From JANPCX01 sp046049865 (lineage in GTDB: Bacteria; Pseudomonadota; Gammaproteobacteria; Burkholderiales; Burkholderiaceae_C), in the NCBI GenBank assembly GCA_046049865.1, contig JBJOQO010000076.1:1-15018 (forward strand): 15,018 nt of DNA. Reading direction: 5' to 3'. The translations under genes and the position numbers were made by a program. Below are positions 6,172-13,979 of this stretch, piece after piece. The notes below the pieces were generated by a model. That model was not told the origin of the DNA and searched no databases. It saw nothing but the letters and a program-made list of their open reading frames with translations. The stretch's first letter is position 1. Every line of letters begins with the position of its first letter.

Positions 6172-7248
6172 ATGAAATTTGTTGACGAGGCCGTGATCGA
6201 CATCATCGCTGGCGAGGGTGGCAGCGGTTGCATGAGTTTTCGGCGGGAAAAATTCTTACCCTTTGGCGGCCCCAATGGTGGTGACGGTGGTCGTGGTGGC
6301 AGCGTTTACGCCGTTGGTGATCGCAACCTGAACACACTGATCGACTACCGCTACGCGCGTCGGCATGAAGCACGCCGAGGCGAAAATGGCCGTGGCTCAG
6401 ACCAGTTTGGCGCAGCTGCAGAAGACATCGTCTTGCGCATGCCCATGGGCACCATCATCAAGGACTTTGAAACGGATGAGGTTCTCGCAGAGCTCTTGGT
6501 GCCTGACGAAAAAATTCTCTTGCTCAAAGGCGGTGACGGGGGTTTTGGAAATTTGCATTTCAAAACCAGTACCAACCGGGCGCCCAGACAAAAAACACCA
6601 GGCTGGCCGGGTGAGCAGCGTAAGGTCAAGCTGGAGTTGCGTGTATTGGCGGATGTGGGACTGCTTGGCATGCCTAACGCGGGCAAATCCACTTTAATCA
6701 CCGCCATTTCGAATGCGCGACCCAAAATCGCGGACTATCCCTTCACCACCTTGCATCCCAATTTGGGTGTCGTCCGTGTCGCGGCGGAGCAAAGTTTTGT
6801 GGTGGCCGACATTCCCGGCTTGATTGAAGGTGCTTCTGAGGGCGCTGGCCTGGGGCACTATTTTTTGCGCCATTTGCAGCGCACCCATTTGCTGTTGCAT
6901 CTGGTCGATTTCGCGCCTTTTGACGACAACGTTGACCCAGTGAAACAAGTCAAAGTGATTGCGGCGGAGCTTAAGAAGTACGACGCTTTGCTCGCAGACA
7001 AGCCGCGCTGGATCGTTCTGAACAAGCTGGACATGGTGCCCGAGGAAGAGCGCGCCGCTCGCGTCAAAGACTTCGTCAAGCGCTTGAAGTGGAAGGGGCC
7101 CGTTTTTGAGGTTTCGGCTTTGAACCGTGCGGGTTGTGATGCGCTTGTTCGTGCGGTTTACGAGCATGTGGCCAAGCTCAAACAAGTGATTCCCGATGAC
7201 CCCGATCCACGATTCGCCGCGACCAGCCCGGAGTCCGAGTCGCCATGA
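6172..7248 (+). CDS. obgE: Obg-family GTPase ObgE/CgtA
   Basis: Ribosome-associated GTPase involved in 50S assembly and stress control. The N-terminal glycine-rich Obg fold (about 1-158) shows EGGSGC (15-20), GGPNGGDGGRGG (32-43) and KGGDGGFGN (119-127). The G domain carries G1 GMPNAGKST (166-174), switch-I TT (192-193), G3 DIPG (213-216), G4 NKLD (284-287) and G5 SAL (315-317). The C-terminus after about 340 is a short acidic tail (PDDPDPRFAATSPESESP) rather than a folded extra domain. At 358 residues it is normal for a betaproteobacterium. ATG 6172 follows a weak GAAGAG and lies 9 bases after the small membrane-protein gene. The stop overlaps proB by four bases (ATGA). Confidence 0.98.
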   Translation: MKFVDEAVIDIIAGEGGSGCMSFRREKFLPFGGPNGGDGGRGGSVYAVGDRNLNTLIDYRYARRHEARRGENGRGSDQFGAAAEDIVLRMPMGTIIKDFETDEVLAELLVPDEKILLLKGGDGGFGNLHFKTSTNRAPRQKTPGWPGEQRKVKLELRVLADVGLLGMPNAGKSTLITAISNARPKIADYPFTTLHPNLGVVRVAAEQSFVVADIPGLIEGASEGAGLGHYFLRHLQRTHLLLHLVDFAPFDDNVDPVKQVKVIAAELKKYDALLADKPRWIVLNKLDMVPEEERAARVKDFVKRLKWKGPVFEVSALNRAGCDALVRAVYEHVAKLKQVIPDDPDPRFAATSPESESP

Positions 7249-8381
7249 ACCACACCGTGATGCAAACCGCCCGCCGCATTGTGGTGAAGGTGGGCTCCAG
7301 CCTCGTCACCAATGAGGGGCGCGGTGTTGATGAGCAGGCCATAGGCAATTGGTGCCGTCAAATTGCGCACCTCGCCCGAGATGGCCGCGAGGTGTTGATG
7401 GTGTCCAGTGGTGCTATTGCCGAAGGCATGAAACGCCTGGGGTGGTCGCAGCGGCCAAAAGAAATCCATGAACTTCAAGCTGCCGCCGCGGTGGGGCAAA
7501 TGGGTTTGGTGCAAATTTACGAAAGCAAACTCAAACAAGAGGGCATGGGCAGTGCGCAGATCCTGCTGACCCACGCCGACTTGGCGGACCGCGAGCGCTA
7601 CTTGAACGCACGTTCCACTTTGGTGACCTTGTTGGGTCTCAACGTGGTGCCCGTCATCAACGAGAACGACACTGTCGTCAACGACGAAATCAAGTTCGGT
7701 GACAACGACACCCTGGGTGCGCTGGTGGCCAACTTGGTGGAGGCGGACGCACTCGTCATCTTGACCGATCAAAAAGGGCTGTATTCGGCAGACCCCCGGC
7801 GCGACCCCAACGCGCATTTGATTCACAACGCGCAAGCGGGTGACGCGGAACTAGAGCGCATGGCAGGCGGGGCGGGCAGCAGCATCGGGCGCGGCGGCAT
7901 GCTCACGAAAATCCTGGCCGCCAAGCGCGCAGCGCAAAGCGGCGCGAGCACCGTGATCGCTTGGGGACGCGAGCCGGATGCTTTGATTCGTTTAGCTCAG
8001 GGCGAAGCCATTGGGACCTTGTTGCTGGCCACTACGGCGAAACTCACGGCACGCAAGCAGTGGATGGCCGACCATTTGCAATTGCCCGGTGCGGTATTGA
8101 TTGATGCCGGCGCCGTGATCAAACTTCAAGGCGAAGGCAAGAGCCTGTTGCCCATAGGCATGATTGAGGTGCAAGGCGAGTTTCACCGTGGGGACGTGAT
8201 TGCAGTGAAAGACGAGCAAGGCCGAGAAATTGCGCGAGGCTTGGCGAACTACGCCAGCAGCCAAGCGCGTTTGATCGCCCGCAAACCATCGACCGAGTTT
8301 GAGCGCCTATTGGGTTTCACCGGCGAGCCAGAAATGATTCACCGCGACAACCTGGTGCTCAGCGCAACACAGCTGGCCTGA
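7245..8381 (+). CDS. proB: Glutamate 5-kinase
   Basis: Catalyses ATP-dependent phosphorylation of glutamate, the first and usually proline-inhibited step of proline synthesis, in the cytoplasm. The amino-acid kinase domain (about 9-260) shows VVKVGSSLV (13-21), SSGAIAEGM (54-62), VINENDTVVNDEI (137-149), FGDNDTLGALVA (151-162), TDQKGLY (174-180) and GRGGMLTK (215-222). A C-terminal PUA domain follows (about 285-365), as in E. coli ProB. The 378-residue length is normal. ATG 7245 overlaps the obgE stop (ATGA), which implies translational coupling; Met6 is an alternative start. The next enzyme, proA, is not in the window. The stop is 21 bases from the convergent rppH stop, with no obvious terminator between them. 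Confidence 0.97.
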   Translation: MNHTVMQTARRIVVKVGSSLVTNEGRGVDEQAIGNWCRQIAHLARDGREVLMVSSGAIAEGMKRLGWSQRPKEIHELQAAAAVGQMGLVQIYESKLKQEGMGSAQILLTHADLADRERYLNARSTLVTLLGLNVVPVINENDTVVNDEIKFGDNDTLGALVANLVEADALVILTDQKGLYSADPRRDPNAHLIHNAQAGDAELERMAGGAGSSIGRGGMLTKILAAKRAAQSGASTVIAWGREPDALIRLAQGEAIGTLLLATTAKLTARKQWMADHLQLPGAVLIDAGAVIKLQGEGKSLLPIGMIEVQGEFHRGDVIAVKDEQGREIARGLANYASSQARLIARKPSTEFERLLGFTGEPEMIHRDNLVLSATQLA

Positions 8382-8402
8382 CGCTGACTACACCTCGCGT
8401 GG

Positions 8403-9011
8403 TTAGCGGCCTTCTTCGTCCCTGGGCGCAGGGGTGGGTTCGAGGTTGTTGACTGGGTGCGGTTGCGTTGCCTGCGCCAAGTCGTCTTCATGCGAATGAG
8501 AGATCGTCCCGCCGCGCAGGTAGCGGTTGTGCACACCGGTTCGAGGAATGTGGCGGGCCAACTCCGTCAGCGCCATTTGGTACACATCGCGCTTGAACTC
8601 GATCACGGCTTCCAGTGGAACCCAGTAGTCGTTCCAACGCCAGGCGTCGAACTCGGGATGGTCGCTGGCGCGCAAATTAACGTCTGTATCGCGCCCGGTG
8701 AGTTGCAACAAGAACCAAATTTGTTTCTGGCCTTTGTAGTGCCCACGCGCGTCGCGGCGAATGAAATGATCCGGCACTTCATACCGCAGCCAGTCGCGTG
8801 TGCGTGCCAAGATGCGCACATGGTCGGAAATGAGCCCCACTTCTTCGTGGAGCTCACGGAACATCGCCTGCTCGGGCGTCTCGCCATACTTGATGCCCCC
8901 TTGCGGGAACTGCCAAGAATGTGTCCTGATGCGCTTGCCCCAGAAAACCTGGTTGCGCGGATTGAGCAGGATGATGCCGACGTTGGGCCTGAACCCGTCA
9001 CGGTCGAGCAT
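8403..9011 (-). CDS. rppH: RNA pyrophosphohydrolase RppH (Nudix)
   Basis: Removes pyrophosphate from 5'-triphosphorylated mRNA and so starts RNase E-dependent decay. The 202 residues begin MLDRDGFRPNVGIILLN, the standard RppH N-terminus. The Nudix box spans 38-60, with Gly38, Glu44, Arg52, Glu53, Glu56, Glu57 and Gly59 all in place. QFPQGG (34-39) and RYEVPDHF (76-83) are also RppH features. ATG 9011 is chosen over the in-frame ATG at 9041 because the latter falls inside the predicted -10 box and GGGG lies before 9011. A roughly 44-residue tail after about 158, rich in His, Pro and acidic residues, extends beyond the catalytic domain and makes it longer than the 176-aa E. coli enzyme. It diverges from proS. 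Confidence 0.95.
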   Translation of the reverse strand: MLDRDGFRPNVGIILLNPRNQVFWGKRIRTHSWQFPQGGIKYGETPEQAMFRELHEEVGLISDHVRILARTRDWLRYEVPDHFIRRDARGHYKGQKQIWFLLQLTGRDTDVNLRASDHPEFDAWRWNDYWVPLEAVIEFKRDVYQMALTELARHIPRTGVHNRYLRGGTISHSHEDDLAQATQPHPVNNLEPTPAPRDEEGR

Positions 9012-9039
9012 AATCAACCCCAAATTTTTAGTTAAAAAC

Positions 9040-9067
9040 ATTATTGCACTGGCATGATAGGAATCAA
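9040..9067 (-). promoter_or_regulatory. rppH: Predicted sigma-70 promoter of rppH
   Basis: On the minus strand TTGATT (9062-9067) and AATAAT (9040-9045) are separated by 16 bases, with TGC directly before the -10 as an extended element. Initiation near 9033 would leave about 22 bases before ATG 9011. No comparable promoter for proS was found on the plus strand between 9046 and 9180. Confidence 0.6.
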
Positions 9068-9180
9068 GCCTGTCGCGGGTTTACCTGAGCGGTCCGTACG
9101 TCCTGTTACGTCGCCTGAACATCCATCTGTGCCCGCAGCGTGCCCACGTTCCCACCGAATCATCTAGCAGCCACCCGCCC

Positions 9181-10929
9181 ATGAAAGCCACTGATTTTTT
9201 TATCTCCACCCTCAAAGAAGCCCCCGCCGATGCCGAGGTGGTGAGCCATCAATTGATGATGCGAGCCGGGCTCATCAAACGCTTGGGCGCGGGTATTTAC
9301 AACTACATGCCGATGGGGTTGCGCGTGATCCGCAAGGTCGAAGGCATCATCCGCGAAGAAATGAACCGCGCAGGTGCCGTGGAGTTGCTGATGCCCGTGG
9401 TGCAGCCCGCAGAGCTTTGGCAAGAGACCGGTCGTTTCGAAAAAATGGGGCCCGAGTTATTGCGCGTCAAAGACCGGCACGACCGCGATTTCATCATTCA
9501 ACCCACCAGCGAAGAAGTCATCACCGACATCGCCCGCCAAGAGCTGCGCAGCTACAAACAACTGCCAAAAAATTTCTACCACATTCAAACCAAGTTTCGA
9601 GACGAACGCCGTCCCCGCTTTGGCATCATGCGCGGGCGTGAGTTCACGATGAAAGACGCCTATTCGTTTGACCGAGATTTGGAGTCCGGCAGGCGCAGCT
9701 ACGACGCGATGTTCAAAGCCTATTGCAGGGTTTTTGATCGCATGGGTTTGCAATACCGCGCAGTCTCGGCAGACACGGGCGCCATTGGCGGGGATGTGTC
9801 GCAAGAGTTTCAGGTCATTGCTGACACTGGCGAAGATGCCATTGTTTATTGCCCCAGCAGCGACTATGCGGCCAACATCGAGTTGGCCGAGGCGGTCAGT
9901 TTGATCGCCCAGCGCGCTGCAGCGACGCAGGCACTAACCAAAAAAATACCAACGCCAGGCAAGAGCACCTGCGAGGATGTGGCAGCACTGCTGAGTGTGC
10001 CCCTGGCCCAAACGGTCAAGTCCTTGGTGTTGGCAACTGATCAAAAGAATGAAGCCGGGGATGTGCTCAAGACCACGGTGTGGCTGCTGCTGGTGCGTGG
10101 CGACCACATGCTCAACGATGTGAAAGCCGCCAAGATTGAGGGCCTAAAAGAGGGTTATCGTTTCGCAACCGCCGCTGAGATTGATGAACACTTTGGTTGC
10201 CGGCCCGGCTACCTCGGTCCGATTGGACTGAAAAAGCCAGTTCGAGTGGTTGCTGACCGCACCGTGGCCGCCATGAGTGACTTCATCTGCGGGGCCAATG
10301 AAGCGGACTTTCACTACAGCGGTGTCAACTGGGGCCGCGATTTGCCTGAGCCCGATGTGGTGGCCGACCTGCGTAATGTGGTGTCCGGCGACCCATCACC
10401 CGATGGGCAAGGCGTGCTGGCCATCCAGCGCGGTATTGAAGTGGGTCATATTTTTTTGCTAGGCACCAAGTACAGCGATGCCATGAAGGCAACGTTCTTG
10501 GACGAGAACGGCAAGCCCCAGGTTTTCGTGATGGGTTGCTACGGCATCGGCGTGACCCGTTTGCTCGGTGCCGCCATCGAACAAAACCACGACGCCCGCG
10601 GCATCATTTGGCCCTTGGCCATGGCACCGTTTGCCGTCGTGATTTGCCCTATTGGGTTCGACCGCTCCGCCGAAGTGCAAACTGCTGCGCAAACCTTGCA
10701 CGATGAACTGCAGGCTCTGGGCGTGGACGTGATGCTTGACGACCGAGGCGAGCGACCCGGGGCCATGTTTGCCGACTGGGAGCTGATTGGGGTGCCGTGG
10801 CGTGTGGTCATCTCAGACCGCGGCCTCAAAGAGCGCCAAGTGGAGTTGCAAGGTCGCCGCGAAGCTGCTGCGCGCACCATCCCCGTGGATGCGGTACTGG
10901 CAGAGTTGAAGGCGCTGCTGCAAAAATGA
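9181..10929 (+). CDS. proS: Prolyl-tRNA synthetase, bacterial type with editing insertion
   Basis: Class II aminoacyl-tRNA synthetase that charges tRNA-Pro. The 582 residues begin MKATDFFISTLKEAP. Motif 1 lies around 38-75. Motif 2 runs through FRDERRPRFG (139-148) to FTMKD (155-159), and motif 3 through MGCYGIGVTR (451-460). An insertion of about 150-160 residues between motifs 2 and 3 (about 230-390) matches the YbaK-like INS domain that deacylates Ala-tRNA-Pro. A C-terminal anticodon-binding domain begins near 483. This is the bacterial 'ProS type 1' layout. ATG 9181 has no visible Shine-Dalgarno, which is odd for such a gene, but the N-terminus aligns with the family and no upstream ATG is near. 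Its stop overlaps the transglycosylase start (ATGA). A tRNA-Pro(CGG) gene lies in the same window. Confidence 0.98.
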   Translation: MKATDFFISTLKEAPADAEVVSHQLMMRAGLIKRLGAGIYNYMPMGLRVIRKVEGIIREEMNRAGAVELLMPVVQPAELWQETGRFEKMGPELLRVKDRHDRDFIIQPTSEEVITDIARQELRSYKQLPKNFYHIQTKFRDERRPRFGIMRGREFTMKDAYSFDRDLESGRRSYDAMFKAYCRVFDRMGLQYRAVSADTGAIGGDVSQEFQVIADTGEDAIVYCPSSDYAANIELAEAVSLIAQRAAATQALTKKIPTPGKSTCEDVAALLSVPLAQTVKSLVLATDQKNEAGDVLKTTVWLLLVRGDHMLNDVKAAKIEGLKEGYRFATAAEIDEHFGCRPGYLGPIGLKKPVRVVADRTVAAMSDFICGANEADFHYSGVNWGRDLPEPDVVADLRNVVSGDPSPDGQGVLAIQRGIEVGHIFLLGTKYSDAMKATFLDENGKPQVFVMGCYGIGVTRLLGAAIEQNHDARGIIWPLAMAPFAVVICPIGFDRSAEVQTAAQTLHDELQALGVDVMLDDRGERPGAMFADWELIGVPWRVVISDRGLKERQVELQGRREAAARTIPVDAVLAELKALLQK

Positions 10930-11570
10930 GCGTGGCAACTCCCTGCCCGGCGCTGACGCGCCGGTCTACCCTTGCGCTCGCTGCGGCCCCCTTCTTGACG
11001 ACGTGGTCCCAAACCAGTCGAGCGGGTGCTCAACTTGAAGAAGACATGGCCGATTCCGTGCGCTCCGCACTCTCGGCCGCTATCGCCAACAACGCGCCAC
11101 CCAAGCCGAGCTTTTCCGACACCGCTTCACGCATCGCCTACTTGCGCTGGTTAGGCGAAATGAGTCAGCGCCTGAAAAAGCGCAAACCTGAAAACGTGGC
11201 AAGGGTGGATTTTTTGGAGACGGTTTGGTACGAAAGCAAACGCGCAGGCCTTGAAACCGATTTGGTGTTGGGTTTGATTCAGGTGGAGAGCGGATTTCGC
11301 AAATACGCCATCAGCAGCGCGGGGGCGCGGGGTTATATGCAGGTCATGCCGTTCTGGACCCGCGTCATCGGTGACAGCGACCCCACCCGGCTTTTCCACA
11401 TGCCCACCAATTTGCGTTTCGGTTGCGTCATTCTTCGCCACTACCTAGACCGGGAAAAAGGCGACCTCTTCATGGGCCTGGGCCGCTACAACGGCAGCCG
11501 GGGTCGGGCGGAGTATCCCAATTTGGTGTTTGGGGCGAGGAAGAGCTGGGAGTTCGCGGCGGGGGCCTGA
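10926..11570 (+). CDS. Small exported lytic transglycosylase (SLT domain)
   Basis: Predicted periplasmic enzyme that cleaves the MurNAc-GlcNAc bond of peptidoglycan with formation of 1,6-anhydroMurNAc. The 214 residues start with an export signal: TRRSTLALAAAPF (11-23) resembles a twin-arginine leader, with possible cleavage after RAGA (32-35). The SLT domain (about 100-205) has the catalytic Glu121 in VESGFRKYA (120-128), then SSAGARGYMQVMPFW (130-144) and the later GRYNGSRG (186-193), all hallmarks of family 1 lytic transglycosylases. ATG 10926 overlaps the proS stop (ATGA). The frame is open further upstream inside proS, but that part is not coding by any signal I can see. The protein is shorter than Slt70 or MltC, and no binding modules are visible. 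It converges with ubiX. Confidence 0.9.
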   Translation: MSVATPCPALTRRSTLALAAAPFLTTWSQTSRAGAQLEEDMADSVRSALSAAIANNAPPKPSFSDTASRIAYLRWLGEMSQRLKKRKPENVARVDFLETVWYESKRAGLETDLVLGLIQVESGFRKYAISSAGARGYMQVMPFWTRVIGDSDPTRLFHMPTNLRFGCVILRHYLDREKGDLFMGLGRYNGSRGRAEYPNLVFGARKSWEFAAGA

Positions 11571-11587
11571 TGGCGGGCGCTGTTGCT

Positions 11588-11605
11588 GGCGCGATGCGCC
11601 TGTTT
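11588..11605 (+). terminator. Weak hairpin between the transglycosylase and ubiX stops
   Basis: GGCGC and GCGCC form a 5-bp stem with a GAT loop, followed by TGTTT on the plus strand, 17 bases past the transglycosylase stop. On the minus strand no U tract follows. It could help end plus-strand transcription, but the stem is short. Confidence 0.35.
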
Positions 11606-12188
11606 ACAAGCCTGACCAGGATTTCGGCGCCGCCTGCGCCATCCCCAACAAGCCCAACACCCGCTCCACCGTGTCATTGACCAAGTCGTCGATGTTTTGC
11701 GGTCGGTGGTAGAAGGCGGGCAAAGGTGGAAAGATGATGCCGCCCATCTCGGTCACCGACGTCATGTTGCGCAGGTGGGCGAGGTTGAAGGGCGTTTCTC
11801 TGACCATGAGCACCAAGCGGCGTCGTTCTTTCAAGGTGACGTCGGCGGCGCGGCTGAGCAGGTTGTCGGACAGACCGTGGGCGACGGCCGCCAGGCTTTT
11901 CATGGAGCAGGGGGCCACCACCATGGCGTCAGTCATGAATGAGCCGCTGGCCAGGGCGGCACCGACATCGGCGGGGTTGTAGGCCACGTCGGCCAAAGCC
12001 TCCAGGGCTTTGCGGTCCAAGCCCAGTTCATGGTGCACATTCAGCACACCCGCAGGGCTGGCGACGAGATGGGTTTGCGCGCCGAGTGACTTCAGACGCT
12101 CTAGCAAACGCACACCGTAAATCGCACCTGTGGCCCCGGTGATGCCGACGACGATGCGTGGAGTCCGCACTGGAGCGTGGTCGCTCAC
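11604..12188 (-). CDS. ubiX: Flavin prenyltransferase UbiX
   Basis: Attaches a dimethylallyl group to FMN, making the prenylated-FMN cofactor of UbiD-type decarboxylases in ubiquinone synthesis. The 194 residues show the FMN-binding start GITGATGAIYGVRLLE (15-30), SGSFMTDAMVVAPCSMKSLA (81-100), HGLSDNLLSRAADVTLKE (104-121), RRLVLMVRETPF (123-134) and FPPLPAFYHRP (153-163). All are conserved in the family, and length is normal. The start codon is GTG at 12188, 5 bases after the grxD stop, and no ATG occurs before residue 85, so translation probably depends on grxD. The partner ubiD is not here. IspB in this window supplies the tail of the same quinone. Confidence 0.96.
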   Translation of the reverse strand: MSDHAPVRTPRIVVGITGATGAIYGVRLLERLKSLGAQTHLVASPAGVLNVHHELGLDRKALEALADVAYNPADVGAALASGSFMTDAMVVAPCSMKSLAAVAHGLSDNLLSRAADVTLKERRRLVLMVRETPFNLAHLRNMTSVTEMGGIIFPPLPAFYHRPQNIDDLVNDTVERVLGLLGMAQAAPKSWSGL

Positions 12189-12193
12189 CGGTC

Positions 12194-12511
12194 TCAGGCG
12201 TGGTTGCCGAGAATTTGCTGCAGCTCGCCGGCTTGATACATCTCGGTCATGATGTCAGAGCCACCCACAAATTCGCCTTTGACGTAGAGCTGCGGAATGG
12301 TCGGCCAGTTGGCGTAGTCTTTGATGCCTTGACGCACGCCCTCGTCTTCCAGCACGTTGACGGTGGTCAGGTCGCTCACACCGCAGGCTTTGAGGATTTG
12401 CACTGCGCGGCCCGAGAAACCGCACATCGGAAACTGAGCGCTGCCCTTCATGAAAAGAACCACGCGGTTTGATTTGACGAGGGTATCGATTTTTTGCTGA
12501 ACGTCGTTCAT
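12194..12511 (-). CDS. grxD: Monothiol glutaredoxin GrxD (CGFS type)
   Basis: Cytoplasmic CGFS glutaredoxin that binds a [2Fe-2S] cluster, with glutathione as ligand, and serves in iron-sulfur transfer. The 105 residues begin MNDVQQKIDTLVKSNRVVLFMKG. The active site PMCGFS gives Cys30, Gly31, Phe32 and Ser33. The glutathione-binding WPTIPQLYV (69-77) and GGSDI (83-87) follow. The start at 12511 is fixed by AAGGAGG (12521-12527); the longer open frame reaching 12733 overlaps the kinase gene and lacks family sequence. ubiX follows after 5 bases, so the two are probably one operon. In many betaproteobacteria this pair follows hemA-prfA-prmC, but here the upstream neighbour is the glycerate kinase gene, 142 bases away. 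Confidence 0.97.
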   Translation of the reverse strand: MNDVQQKIDTLVKSNRVVLFMKGSAQFPMCGFSGRAVQILKACGVSDLTTVNVLEDEGVRQGIKDYANWPTIPQLYVKGEFVGGSDIMTEMYQAGELQQILGNHA

Positions 12512-12520
12512 GGCGGAATG

Positions 12521-12527
12521 CCTCCTT
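12521..12527 (-). promoter_or_regulatory. Strong Shine-Dalgarno of grxD
   Basis: AAGGAGG on the minus strand lies 9 bases before ATG 12511. It is the strongest ribosome site in the window and settles the grxD start against the longer open frame. Confidence 0.8.
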
Positions 12528-12623
12528 GGCGTGGGGCAAAGTAAGTAGGTAGTGGAGCCGAAGTTTACCGTTTGGCCTGGTTCGTGGACGCCCCAACACG
12601 TAAACCCCCACAAGGCGCTTTGT

Positions 12624-12637
12624 ATCGCCAGGGCGAT
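12624..12637. repeat. Short inverted repeat downstream of the glycerate kinase gene
   Basis: ATCGCC and GGCGAT form an inverted repeat around a 2-base centre, 16 bases past the kinase stop. In the kinase direction no U tract follows, so an intrinsic terminator is doubtful. The rest of the gap 12512-12653 holds the grxD ribosome site and nothing else I recognise. Confidence 0.35.
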
Positions 12638-12653
12638 TTCAGTTGCGACACAC

Positions 12654-13979
12654 TTAGACCGAGTTTGCGGATTCTTGAACGTCCATATCCGGATCAACCT
12701 CGCTGGACAGCACCAGCAGTGCCCTGAAGTCATTCACGTTGGTCAAGGTTGGACCGGTGATCACTGAGTCACCGAGTGCGCCAAAAAAGCCGTGCCCATC
12801 GTTGTTCGCCAACGCATCTTGCGGTTTGATGCCGAGCCGCCAAGCCCGGGACAGTGAGTCCGGCCCCAACATTGCGCCCGCAATTTCTTCTTGTCCATCC
12901 ACCCCATCTGTGTCGCCGGTCAAGGCGTGAACACGCGGGTGGCCGTTCAAAGCCAAGCCCATGGCCAGCAAACACTCCACATTGCGCCCACCGCGACCTT
13001 GGCCGCGCAGGGTGACAGTGGTTTCGCCGCCCGAAAGCAACACACACGGCGTTTGAAAGGGTTGGCCCCGGTTGGCCGTTTGCAGTGCGATACCGGCCAG
13101 TACTTTGCCGACCTCTCGCGCTTCGCCTTCTAGTGCATCACCCAGGATGTGTGCGGCCAGGCCTGCTTTCCGAGCCACCTGTGCGGCGGCCTCCAGGGCT
13201 TGCTGTGGCGTCGCAATCATCCGCCACTGGGCGTGGGCCAAACGCGGGTCGTCGGGTTTGATGGTTTCGCCGCGACCGCTTTCCAAATGTTCGCGGGCTG
13301 CGGCGGGCAAGGTGATCCCGTACCGGCGCACGATGTCCAGCGCGTCAGCGCAGGACGTGGGGTCAGCCACGGTGGGGCCGGAGGCGATGTCGATGGGGTC
13401 GTCGCCGGGCACGTCGGAAATCAACAAGGTGAGCACACGGGCCGGGTGGCAGGCGGCGGCCAGGCGGCCGCCTTTGATGGCTGAGAGGTGCCGACGCACC
13501 GTGTTCATTTCGCGGATGGTGGCACCGCAGCGCAGCAACTCCCGGTTCAAGTTTTGTTTGTCCTGCAGCGACAAACCCGGCGCGGGCAAGGGCAGCAGGG
13601 AAGAGCCGCCACCGGAGATCAAACACAACACCAGATCGTCTTCATGCAAGTGGGAGACGAGCTGCAACATCCGCTCGGCCGCCTCAAGCCCAGCGGCATC
13701 GGGCACGGGGTGCGAGGCTTCGACGATCTCGATGTGCTCGCACGGTACTTTGTAGCCGTACCGTGTGACCACCAGCCCCGACAGGTCAGCTTTGGGTCCA
13801 GTCCAAGCGTTTTCCACCGCCTGCGCCATCGCGGCTGACGCTTTGCCTGCGCCGATCACGATCACACGGCCCTTGGGCGGTGTGGGCAAATGCGGTGGGA
13901 TGCACAGCGCCGGTTGCGCGCTGGCGATGGCCGCGTCGAACATGCGGCGCAGCAGTTCGCGTGGACTGTGCTGCGTCAT
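12654..13979 (-). CDS. ttuD: Glycerate 2-kinase, MOFRL type (TtuD / 'hydroxypyruvate reductase' family)
   Basis: Cytoplasmic kinase predicted to turn D-glycerate into 2-phosphoglycerate, feeding glyoxylate- or tartrate-derived carbon into glycolysis. The 441 residues show GAGKASAAMAQA (43-54), LISGGGSSLLPLP (120-132), ISDVPGDDPIDIASGPT (187-203), LLSGGETTVTLRGQGRGGRN (314-333) and the C-terminal MOFRL signature TGDTDGVDG (354-362). TGPTLTNVND (408-417) follows. Family members were historically called hydroxypyruvate reductases (TtuD), but characterised MOFRL proteins are kinases. ATG 13979 overlaps the hyi stop (ATGA) and is preferred to an upstream in-frame ATG at 14000. No Shine-Dalgarno is seen, which fits coupling to hyi. 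The symbol is by family and not by demonstrated tartrate use. Confidence 0.92.
   Translation of the reverse strand: MTQHSPRELLRRMFDAAIASAQPALCIPPHLPTPPKGRVIVIGAGKASAAMAQAVENAWTGPKADLSGLVVTRYGYKVPCEHIEIVEASHPVPDAAGLEAAERMLQLVSHLHEDDLVLCLISGGGSSLLPLPAPGLSLQDKQNLNRELLRCGATIREMNTVRRHLSAIKGGRLAAACHPARVLTLLISDVPGDDPIDIASGPTVADPTSCADALDIVRRYGITLPAAAREHLESGRGETIKPDDPRLAHAQWRMIATPQQALEAAAQVARKAGLAAHILGDALEGEAREVGKVLAGIALQTANRGQPFQTPCVLLSGGETTVTLRGQGRGGRNVECLLAMGLALNGHPRVHALTGDTDGVDGQEEIAGAMLGPDSLSRAWRLGIKPQDALANNDGHGFFGALGDSVITGPTLTNVNDFRALLVLSSEVDPDMDVQESANSV

Noticed and set aside
7158..7835. 225-codon open frame antisense to obgE end and proB
   Set aside because: It lies wholly opposite two well-recognised genes, matches no family I know and has no plausible ribosome site; antisense open frames of this kind are expected opposite GC-rich coding DNA.
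8457..9035. 192-codon open frame antisense to rppH
   Set aside because: The Nudix box and full RppH sequence are on the other strand; this frame has no family features.
10797..10925. Upstream extension of the transglycosylase frame into proS
   Set aside because: It is an open frame inside proS without a ribosome site, and it would bury the signal peptide that starts at 10926.
12512..12733. N-terminal extension of the grxD frame
   Set aside because: It overlaps the end of the kinase gene and has no glutaredoxin sequence; the AAGGAGG site fixes the start at 12511.
13072..13755. 227-codon open frame antisense to the glycerate kinase
   Set aside because: Composition is Ser/Arg/Ala-rich shadow sequence with no recognisable domain, and the opposite strand carries all the kinase motifs.
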